Shown in pieces: positions 13,101-25,300 of a DNA stretch of 64,000 bases (its first letter is position 1; every line of letters starts with the position of its first letter). The notes beneath the pieces are model-generated. The model was not told the origin of the DNA, searched no databases, and worked only from the letters and a program-made list of their open reading frames with translations. The stretch spans positions 536,062 to 600,061 of the forward strand of contig NMRA01000178.1 of assembly GCA_002633005.1 (NCBI GenBank). Direction: 5' to 3'. This stretch comes from Phoronis australis (Eukaryota; Phoronida; Phoronidae). Both the position numbers and the translations under genes were made by a program.

Positions 13101-16100
13101 ATCAGCACGCTCTGATGGAGGGTCAGGAGTTTGGGAAGGTGGTCGTGCTTTCAATTCATGGCCTATTTCTACAAGAGAAAGATAAGGAAGTTATACTTGC
13201 TTATTCAAAATTGTCTTCTGCATGCCTCAAAGCATGCAGTTTTTAAGTCATAAACACAGAAACGCCTTTCTCAAGAGCCATTGTGCCTCCAAAACAATAG
13301 CATTGTATGTTCATCCTTTTTCAGAATTGACAACAAATTTTAGACACCCACATACAGCCTTGTTGCTTAGGCAATATAACCCAACTTATCTACAAAAGCC
13401 ACCTAGTAGGTTCAGACACAAAGCATAAACAAATAGTCATTTTTTTCTGGAGCACATAAATCATTGTTAGGAAGTATAGGACAGACTGGTGCACCCGAGG
13501 CTTTACAGAGTTTGGCCTCCGGAATCTTTAATCTACACTGTCCATTTGCACCATTTATGTTTCAATGCCCTGTGCAAGAGTCAGAATACAACTTACAGAG
13601 AATGCCGACTTCATCTGTTTCCACACAATGCAAACCATTAAACTCAACATACCACTAAGTATCTATCATATCATAAAAAACCAAACTTATCAAATGGGTT
13701 TCTTTAAAACATAGATCAAAGGATGCTCAACAGTGATATTCATGAACTGGTGCATAGGAAACAAAAATAAACATATTTTATCGAACCCTTTTGTGTCTGG
13801 AGACTGGAATGTGCTTTGAAGCAATCAAGCAAGGGAGACCTACCAGATCAGCATTTCAACCAATCTGAGAATTTATCTACAGGAAACACATTTTTGTAAT
13901 CAACATGCAGTTGCACATTTACCCAGGACTTATCAACTGATAAATTCTAGGACATTGAGGCTCAGAATCTTGAAGGGGTCTATAAAGTTATCATAACCAT
14001 TCTTTGAAAACACAACTGAACTGAAGCCCTTGGCAACGATTGATCAACAGAGTTCAGGATGACGCCATGTTGAAATCCTGCAAACCACACATAACGGGTG
14101 GACAATGGTGATTCCTTCAAGAGGTAACAACAGCCTGCTTGAACAAGGCCTGAATGGACCAAGGGGCATTGAGTAAAATAAGCACACAGGATTTGTTAAG
14201 ATAACAAATGCTTCCGGATTTTTTACATTAAAGAGCCAGCCCACAGCCAAACACAGCAGACAACTTCAGTTCTGGGATGTCAATGAAAACTAGGACAAAA
14301 ATTCTTCATGTATTACACGCACAAATAATTGGCAAAATTGATTGTCAATTTTCTATTTGTTATCTCGAAGCAAATCATGGCAATTTTGACAAATGTTGTT
14401 TTTAATTTATAACAGATCTACACAATAGAACACACTAAGCTAGCCATAGTCTTTCATAACATTTATTTTTGTTGAGAAATTCACAAACAAATTTTCACTC
14501 GCCAAAAGAAAACTACAGAAATATCTTAATTCTGTTTCACTTTCAAAGAGAGATGACTAAATGGTACCACACTGATGACAGGAATACAACAAATGGACAA
14601 AGTGTTAGGCTGCAATCATGAGATAATTCTTATTTTCATATAATTTATAATCTTGAATAACTATTAATACATGTAAACAAGCAGGAACAAATTAACACTG
14701 TACAGCCAAGATGACAAAACCAATGAAGAACATGCTGAAATATTTAGCATAGAGCCAGTTATTAATGGCCTGAATTATATATTACATTCGCTCCTGATTG
14801 GATAAAATGAAGATAAACAACATTTTAAGGCTTAAGGCGGAGGTAAGCTGGCTGTAGACTATTACCTTCATTACATAGAAACCTCTGAAGGAATGCATTT
14901 GCAGGTCTGTTCAGTAAGGGTTCAAGGGTTTGATTAAGTCGAATAATTTTTTATGCTCAGAAATCACCAGGAATTAAAATCGCAGTACACTTGAGGCATG
15001 CTACTGGCATGATAACCATGTGTTGATCTTAGCGATAGTTAGTAAGGAATTTGTAACCAGGATGTAGAGCAACGAGCTTCCTGGAAATATCTTTTTAGGT
15101 CTCCTTGGCAAACTATATGTATGTAATTATTTAAAGCATAAAGGAGTAAAATGAGTCACAAATTGGCCATCAGTGAGGTTATCTAAGAACAAATAAAATA
15201 ACATAATAGCATGCTTCGAGACATGCTTTTAAAAATTAGAGCAAGATACCATGAATAAATCCCAGGCTCACAACTAGCGGCACCATTTGATAAGACACGG
15301 ACGCATATATGCCAAGTTTTGTTTTACTTTAATTTTTCACCTGTCAGACTAAACAACTTAAGTTCGGAAAGACGTAGAATTTTACAACTGCAATTGTACC
15401 ATTGTACCATGTCCTAGGGTGAGTTTTAGGTGTTTATGTATTAAAACCTATTTAACATACTAAATCAAAGTTTGAATTCACTAATTTTTGGATTTCTAAG
15501 TCTGACTTTTATGTGTTGTCCTTTGGCTGCTCCCTAGCAGGTCCAAACTTACCAGTTATAGGCAGCTCATTGTGGATATTATCAGGCTCAATGCACTCAT
15601 AGTCAGACCATTTCGTGCCTGTTCTTGGTTTAGACTTCTTGCCCTGTGCCTCACAGTCAGTGTGTTTCAGACATGGATAGTCCTTGGAATAAATGCTTGA
15701 GTAATACCCAGCAGGGCATTCTTCACACACAGTGTCCGACTTTGTGGTGCCTGCAACAAAGATGGATACTTATCCGTGTGGCAGAAAGTTAAGTGTTGAC
15801 TCGACAGCTTCTAGTGTGAAGAAAACATGCGCATGGCTAGTGATGCAGGCCATTGACAACATACTTTTGTGTTAAGCGAGCATAAAGAAGCCACTTCAGG
15901 TCCGATCTGCCTTCAAACCCCTCTTGTACTGAATGTCAAGCTATACAATGCAGCAGCTCAGACAAGGGATAACTGTGAAAGCAAGCAGCAGAGAACAGAA
16001 ACACTCTGACCTCAGCATTTCAAATAAAAGTTATCCAGCATTGGAATATCTATCACATACTATGGAATTTTCAAACAGAAACGACTTCAATGACTGTACT

Positions 16101-19100
16101 CAAACTATTTGCCAAGTACTTTAATTTTTATCGTGTTCGAGACTATAAAATTTAACACAAAACCACCTTAGGAAATAGGTGATAAGTAAGTACAGCTAAA
16201 AGACATGTCAAACGTAAATCCTATTACCAACACTGATACTAAGCGATATCCTCAGTCAATAGGTAGACAGGAAGTGAACACTTGAGACGAAGCAAGATAT
16301 CGAATACAGTAAGATTAAATATGACATAAAATGATCACGGGAATCTGATTTCCAACTTATAAGACTGGTTGCAGTAATGCAGTTAAAATGTGTTATTTAA
16401 CGTTTAACAAGAAAGGACCCTGGGTGCTCATGGCAAATTACATTACAATGACATAATTATCCATCATGCCTTTCAATTAAGCTCACTTCAAGCTGAGAAG
16501 TCCTAATCCTATACCAAAGTCTAATTTCAACGCAGTTCATCCACGGCGGCTGAAATGGGTTTTCCAATTTTCCGAGGCATCCGTGACAGATAACACGTGA
16601 CACTGTTTTGGTGAACTCACATGTCAAAGTTTTGGTATGTTATTGCGGAGACATGGTTCTGTAATAAAAATCTGAGTCATATCCAAATCAGCTTTTTTAT
16701 TCTGGACAATCCAAAGCTACTACTAGCAAGAAACAATTTGGGAGTCCAAATGCTGAGCAGGGCGTCCTAACTGGGATGTCTAGATGAGGGCCTGCCTTGG
16801 GGGAATTTCTGACAGGTCACAACTCACAACATAAGTACTCACCGAGTTTCTTCACTCCCCATCCTGGTTCACATGTACGGTGCTCCACACATTTGGATGA
16901 GAATGACCTCGGGTCATAGGTGAACCAGTACCCCGGCTTGCAGTCACACTTGATATCGCTGGTCTTCGTACAGTTGGCCACCTTCACCTCATTCTGCCGG
17001 CGACAGGTAGTGCGGCAGCGAGAACAAATCTTTCTGTGGGTGTCGAAGCTCGTGAATGTTCCACGGGGACACGCCCTGCACACAGTGGTGCTGAACTCCG
17101 TACAGTGTGACTTCACATGGAACCCAGCTGGACACATGTTACATGGTATCCCATTGTGATTGTAGATGTTGGTTGCCAAACACACAACCTGAAATTATAA
17201 CAGGCAATGAATTTTAGACATTAAAGTGGACCAAAGATTCAAAATCTGATATGGCCAAGTGTTCTCGAAAAGCTGTTTTGATTCAAAGCGGTTGTGACCA
17301 TTGTGAGTTTGAATTTTGCGGTGACGAGTTTGGCACCCCATCATCGAGTTTGAAACGCAATGCAAAAATTTCTTCTCAAAGGAAATGTCATTTCTTCAGT
17401 GACACTGGGGCTATTTGGGCCCAGTTTACTGAATTGATCGCAAGACTAACATACAAATCCTCACAATGGGGACATGCATTTTTCAATATACTGAAACATT
17501 TTGTTATTACCAACTACTGCGAATTTTCTGCTACAGAGAACACAAGTGGCCACACAATTAAAAGTTCACTTAATGAATTCTTACATTAACTTTTACTGCT
17601 GTTATTATAAAACTCTTATTTTAACATTAAATAAAATGCATAAAAACACAATTCGTTATTTCCAGTACCGAAAGCACTAACTGGCATCTTGGTAGTTAAT
17701 TGCAATTAACTTCATTATTTGGTGTGGATTCTGTTAAACAATGAGCAACACATGTCACCTAACATGTGATCTATGACGTAAAGGCCAGGACTGTGTGTTC
17801 TCTAACTCTCCCCACTGGCTCACATGTGATCTATGACGTGCAGACCTGGATTTTATGTGTCCCCTAACTCTCTCCACATGTTCACATGGCTAATTTGTAA
17901 TCTGGCTCCTCTTGTCAATAGCAGAATTTTGATGGTCTCCTGCAGAGCACAGCCATTCACACCCAGTCAGGGGATTATTCAGTGGGACTGAAGAGTCATT
18001 ATTTATTCCCTGTGGGCTGTGACTCATCTAATTGAGATTTTACTGCCTTATATTAAAGTTGTATTAAACCTATGCGTTTCGTTTCATCAAAAAAGTTTGA
18101 TTTACCGGAGGACTAGCACAAGTAAGAAATAAGGTCTCAAATTCTTCCTTTGATAAAACAGACTCGAGTTATTACTGGACTTGGAAAGATCTGAAAATTA
18201 GAATATTTTTAGACCAGGCACAAAACATTCTTGGCCACCTGAAAATTTTATGAGCTTGGAGAACTACACGTTCTTCCTGGGATTTGGAGATCACTTCTAC
18301 GGAACACGACCAATATATACAAGTGAATGAAATCAAAGCTTGACAAAAAGCACTGGTTTAAATGCTGCTCCAATGAATTAATAAAATTGCCGACTAATTT
18401 CACAATTAATCAACTTCATCTCAAACGCGATGTCTCAACTGCGTTAAAGATATTCATTAAAAACAAAAACAGTTTCGTTCAAAGTGTTTGCTTTGCTCTG
18501 CAGAGTTGCATTTGACGGGCAGGTCAGTTTGGTCTGTGTATTTGACTAAAACTCCATTAAACCCCCAGTTTGTCACAAGGCAAATATTAACTGGGGCTGT
18601 GTTGACTTAAGCTCTAACAATATGGCTTTACTTTCAGTCAACAGGAACATTTGAGAGCACAACTTTAACAATAATATACCAAACAAACTTTGTGTGTGAA
18701 ACTGGACTGTGGAAGTTCTGCTAGGCAAAAATGGATGACAGATTGATCAAGCACTATCTCGACACAAGACATGAGGCATTTTTTGGAAATTAAAAAATTG
18801 ATTTCGCCATGGTAATCATTACACGGAGTAGAATAAAAGTTTCAGCAAAACATATGAGATGGGGATTTTCCATTGCTATTAATGACATCAAAAGCTTAAA
18901 ATTTTTGACACTGAAACCCTACAAACCCTGCAGAGAAATTGCAAATTGAGGCTTCATAAACAGAACTTTTATAAGGAGATTATAGATAAAATTCACATAC
19001 TTCATTTATACAAAACCTCAATAAGTTAGTATCAATTTATTATAAACCCAAATTTTCACCTTTTATCAGTAATTCAGTTGAGGCGAACATTTACATGATT

Positions 19101-19306
19101 CAGTTATTTGACTTCTTAAAATTAAAATTCACCACAGTTGCACCTAGATGAACCTAACCCACACAAATTTTTCATTGACATTCTGTGATTGCTCAATTGG
19201 TGCAATAAAATTGTGCTGGGTGTCATACCTAATTATCGTAATTCAATATGACAATTTTTACTCATGTCATGCACAATATGGCCGACAAGTGAAATAATAA
19301 TAGAAG

Positions 19307-19338
<32 letters not shown>

Positions 19339-22300
19339 ACAAAAACAACAGTAACAGAAATAATAATTATTACTATGATGATTATTATTATTCATGATGA
19401 TGAGGAGTCTTGCTGTAGAGAAACCTAAAAAAATACAAGAAAAATTTGGTCACATTCCAGACAGGCAATTGACTGCTGAGTTCATTACAGCAAGCCAACC
19501 ACCTGTGGCTATATGAAGGTTTTGTGTGCCACCAAATTTATGAATGGGGCTGTTGTGTACTTGGGTTTTTCTATGATCAAAGGCTAAAATAACAACACAC
19601 CTTTAAACACCCTTCATATATCCACAGGCTAAGAAAACAGACAAGAGCAGTACAAATACTTTGGCGAAACATGAGAAATTGGCTACCTCACGCTGCGCTG
19701 CGATTGACCAGTAACTTTTAGGGCTAACTTTTAACATGGCTTTTGAAAGCAGCTAAAACTTAAATTAAAAATCAAATTAGGGTCAAATCATGCATAAAAC
19801 ATGACCTGTGGCCTCATGGTTCAGGCAGCAGACACAACTGGATAATTTTATGAACACATGAGTGAGCAGGTATTCAGTTGGTTTAACCACACCACTTCTA
19901 CTCAGAAGCTAAATCAACACCCCACACAAAACTGGAGACCAACTTTAATAAAAGACATCCTGTGTTTTCTTGTCTACCCTATAGCCCTGGTGGTGGTTGT
20001 GGTAAACCCCAGCAAGCTTGAATTAGTTGCAAATCAAACAGACTGTGCCCATCCCCACGAATGATTATTGGGTTTGCCCATAGAAAGCATAGTTGTTTCT
20101 GGTCCTTGAGGTTTTTGACAATTGGAGTTGGGGATGCGGTATCCATTTTTAAATGTACACTCTTCAAAACAAAATATCCGCCCGAGACGAGCAAAGATGG
20201 TGCAGGATTTTTTATTTTTTCTTCGTTTGTGGCTTGGCAAATTGTGGCCTTTCAAACCTTGCTCGTTTTAGTCAGGTAAGCCTAGGTCACAAAATGAGTC
20301 AGGGTAAATCTCAGAACCAACTTTGCTTTTCTGGCCTTAGTAGCAGCGAGAGAAAGATGCACTTGAAACACTCATTAACAGTTTCGTGTGTACCTTTGAG
20401 TTAATGGCTTTTTACCATGGAGTTTACTGTGAAATGAAATTCATTTTTAATTTTAATGAACGGATCTGAAATCCCCAACAAACTCCCAAGTTTAAGAGAA
20501 ACCATACGGTAGCTACGAAACATGCACTATATTGCACAGGACAGCTTAGTGAACTTGAACAAAAAACACTTAAGCCAATTTCCAGGGATCTATGTAATAC
20601 ATACCCGCAAATATTAAACTTGAAAATAATGACCATCAAAATTACTTAATTTAGGAAAGTCCTTTCAATTTGGGGACACTTCGAAATATCAGAACTTTTG
20701 CAAATTTTTATTCAAGAGAACATCTCAGGGCTTGGAAGTTGGAATGACCATTGACAAGGTGAAAAATTTCTCAGCTAATGTATTGCTCCACAAACAAGTA
20801 GGCTTGAGTGATGCAAATAATTTTTGTGCTGTAACATAAATGTGAAATAAACATTTTTGCATGAATAAAGTCAAAATAATGACAAGAAGAGAAAAAAGAT
20901 GAAACTGGATACAAAACAAGAAAATTGACATCAGAAAAGAGGAAATTGACATCAGAAAAGAGGAAATCCTTGTTAAAAGCAGAAAATACCAAGCCCTGAC
21001 ATTTCCTAAAAAGAAAACACGGGTAAAAAACTCATTTCTTCGACGTGGCCAAATATTCTAACAATCCACATTTTTAAAAAAAAGTCAAGTATGTGGCATC
21101 AAGGAACTTATAAAACCCTAAAAGATGGACTGTCATAAAATGACACATTATGAGACATAAATACATGTGCTAAGTTTTCTCAAGTGAAAATCTTTCCACG
21201 CACAGACCAGTTTCTGACTGGAATATGCTGATAAATTTATAACGCCATGTCATTTTTGGCAAACTGGAAGGTATGGTTTAATCTTGGGGTGTATTTATTT
21301 ATTTTCAGTGGAGGAATTAGCGTGAGAACCTAAGCTAGCTGCTAGCATGTGATGGGAACAGTGTTGGAATGTGGTAATGACTCCAACAGACACCACTGAG
21401 TGCATGGTCAGTGTATACAGGAAGAGAGCCAGCAAGTTTAATTTGTTCTGCCACCTACAGGAGGTGTCTCATCCATGTCACAGAAATGCGGTTTAATTAA
21501 TTGAACTCAAGGCCAACATTCATAACAATTAAAGAATGTTTTGATAATGTCATACTCAGTCAAACCAATCTGACCAGACAACTGCCCTCCCTAGCCAGTC
21601 ACCTCAAGTTCAGTTGGTGCTCACTAGACTGAACCAATGAGCTATATTTGACTGGACATAGTGACATAACATTCTGACTGGTACATCAGANGCAAATTTT
21701 TATTCAAGAGAACATCTCAGGGCTTGGAATGACCAATGACAAGGTGAAAAATTTCTCAGCTAATGTATTGCTCCACAAACAAGTAGGCTTGAGTGATGGA
21801 AATGATTTTTGTGCTGTAACATAAATGTGAAATAAACGTTTTTGCATGAATAAAGTCAAAATAATGAAGAGAAAAACTGGAAATCAAAAAAGAAAATTGA
21901 CATCAGAAAAGACGAAATCCTTGTAAAAAGCCGAAAATACCAAGCCCTGACATTTCCTAAAAAGAAAAAAAATCATTTCTTCGATGTGACTAAATATTCA
22001 AACAATCCAGATTTAAAAAAAAACGTCAACTACGTGGCATCAAGGAACTTATAAAACCCTAAAAGATGGACTGTTATAAAAGGACACATTATGAGACATA
22101 AATACATGTGCTAAGTTTTCTCGAGTGAAAATCTTTCCACGCACAGACCAGTTTCTGACTGGAATATGCTGATAAATTTATAACGCCATGTCATTTTTGG
22201 CAAACTGGAAGGTATGGTTTAATCTTGGGGTGTATTTATTTATTTTCAGTGGAGGAATTAGCGTGAGAACCTAAGCTAGCTGCTAGCATGTGATGGGAAC

Positions 22301-25300
22301 AGTGTTGGAATGTGGTAATGACTCCAACAGACACCACTGAGTGCATGGTCAGTGTATACAGGAAGAGAGCCAGCAAGTTTAATTTGTTCTGCCACCTACA
22401 GGAGGTGTCTCATCCATGTCACAGAAATGCGGTTTAATTAATTGAACTCAAGGCCAACATTCATAACAATTAAAGAATGTTTTGATAATGTCATACTCAG
22501 TCAAACCAATCTGACCAGACAACTGCCCTCCCTAGCCAGTCACCTCAAGTTCAGTTGGTACTCACTAGACTGAACCAATGAGCTATATTTGACTGGACAT
22601 AGTGACATAACATTCTGACTGGTACATCAGATAGATGTGTCTAGACAACCCCCTTTGGTCAGGATTAGTAGACATGCCCCCCTTGGTTAATTAATACCAG
22701 AAACAAATAAACATGACCACAACACCTTCATTGTTCTCAAAGAGAACATCAGTTTCCTTCTGCCACCATTTCCTGGCCACAACTATTTACGGCTGATGAA
22801 GTAGGTGAGAAAAGTTCACACAAGGTCTTGACTATTTGAAATTTGATGGCTAGAGTTACATTGGAAAGGAAAAGGAAATGTATAAACTTTGACAAGGTAA
22901 ATATTTTGATGAAAGTAACAAGATGTTTAAAACTACTTTAAAGTACTTCAATCTTCTACTTTTATTTTAAATCTAGAATTTAAAAAATATTCCCGCTTTT
23001 TATTTTGAGCAAAGCGCTAAGTTTTTGTGCACTCTACAAGCTTGAGAAATAACATCAACTCTTAAAAATATATAGGATACCATCAACTGAAAATCATTTT
23101 CTAAGAACCGGGACATACCAAGCATAAGGACATCCTGATGACCAATGATATTTGTTCTCATTCAATTATAAGCTAACTACCGGATCAATGTTTGTTTGTC
23201 TATTTTATTGGTTGATATAACAACCAGATACCAGAGCACTGCTGAGTCTGATGACTTACACCACATGGTTAGACTATGTACCGCAATGTTGGAGACAACA
23301 AACTGAGGATATGACTAGTCTGTGTGGTAGGTTGCCAAGGTTGGTCATAAATTCTTGGGCAAATCTGTTATAGCTTGATAATGATGAACTCACAGGAACT
23401 CACAGATATGAGGGGATATGCATGCGGTGGACGAAAATATACAAGACACGGAACATTAGCTGACTCACTCAGTCAAAATAAACACAAACTTTTCAGAAAA
23501 TTTACCCAGATTTTATAAAGCAAGTTAATGTAAACAGGGAGCTGAAGTGTACCAGAAAGGTCTTACAAGATTCACACACTTGAATAAATATAGCCACCAG
23601 TATATTAAGAATTCTACCTTCAACATTACACAACTTCCATGAATACTCTAGGCATGTTGGGTGAATAGATTGTCACGATTAAGGTTTTAGGAGAGGAATT
23701 ATAGAATTAGATGCCCTGGAGAAATAATATGAAAGTATTCTTGAATTTGGAGGCGGGTTGGATATGCACTTGGTGTAGAACTGCACTAAAGGGAAAAGAT
23801 CATGGGCCTGTTCCAAGAAACTGACTTAAGTTCATTTTTGACTTAAGTTTAAGATTTGTCTTAACTTCCAAACTTTGAAACTTCCACATTAGGCAAGTAA
23901 GTAAAAATTAAGACAAAACTTATGTCAAACACTTAAAACAAACTTAAGATCTCTTTCTTGAATTGGTTTTGAGACAAATTTAACTTTTATTTTAAAGTTT
24001 ACAAAAACTTAAGATTTGTCTTAGCTAAGTCAGTTTTGTTGGAACGGGCCCATCTCTATTCTCTATTCTCACTGCTCAGATGGGAATTTTATGTTTTCCA
24101 TCAGAAGTTTCAATGTGAATCAGTTTTGTGTGTGTGTATGTGTGCGTGCGTGCGTGTGCGTGTGTGTGTGTGTGCTGTACCCACAAAATATCTGAGTAAA
24201 GGTCAAATTGTCTAATGACTTAGGTTTAAGTCAAAGATAAACATTCAAGTCTGGTATTTTAGACAACACTATTCAAGCCACTTAACCCTGCCCATCTTAA
24301 ACAGAATGCATGATACAGACCTATTGCATAACTGAAACTCCAAAGACAAGAGTCCAGTGTGAAACTCTGGCCACAAATGCCCATTGTTGATCTTGTAACC
24401 AAGTGATCAGAGGGAGTCATAAGCTTGGCCCAGTGTAAAACAATAAGCCACCCACCAGGCCAGCAGTAAAATCAGCCCACTCAACCAGCAAAGGAATGTG
24501 ACTGATTGTCTTCCACTGATAAACATTGCTCAACAGGCAGTCTGTTGAGATTTATGTATGCCTGACTGTGACTGCCAGTGCAGAAAATCAGAAGTTCAGA
24601 GAATACTACAAAATCTAACAAGAAATTTAAACTCTGACAATATCAGTCATGTGTGACTGTACATTAAATGAGATTTACTAGTGTAGTTTGGTTGACTTTT
24701 TAAGCAAATAATGTGCATAAGATTTGACTAGGAACATTTCCGTTGTATTTTTGGCTTGGATTTGTACATCGCGCGGAATGTGCCTAAAAAAATGTCATGG
24801 TAATGACCAGGTACCATGTACAATATTAACAAGTGATTTCTACCTTACAAAAGGAATCAGAAGACCACCTCTGACTCATATGATGCAAGCTAACTATGAA
24901 AAGGCCAGTCAGCCTGATCTTAAGTAATGGTGGTCAAACAATTTTTTACTTCCCCATATTCTGAATATTGTGTTAAGAATGAAAACCATTTTCCATTAAG
25001 GTATGGGAAGGGGTCATATTTTGTATGGTTCAAACTTGAACAACTACATTTAGGGTTTTGATTTCAGGAAATCAGTGTTAGCAAGAAAAATTGAACGCAA
25101 AACAAAGTGAAATACTTTCTCATAATGACGGCATTGTATGTTTGCCTGTGAAGTTTCCCTACCATCCAGATCACTATCTGCTGATAATATCCATTGCCCA
25201 CTCTTGTTCTACATAAGCAGGTGGTTAACAAAACCTTTACAGCATTCAAAGTTATTTCAGAGACAAGACAGTCTTTTGTGACAACATATCTATGTGTGAT

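Larger units (their letters stand above)
20700..22630. repeat. Direct repeat joined by a single N (probable allelic assembly duplication)
   Basis: Copy 1 is 20700-21690 and copy 2 is 21692-22630; the only base between them is N at 21691. The copies are nearly identical over the right 650 bases and differ by SNPs and a deletion in copy 2 within the embedded transposon. Copy 2 continues into unique sequence exactly where copy 1 stops. It lies in intron 1 of the death receptor, so the gene model is not affected. Confidence 0.9.

Noticed and set aside
17251-17589. 112-residue + strand open frame next to death receptor exon 2
   Set aside because: Antisense to the receptor intron, no splice support and no recognisable domain.
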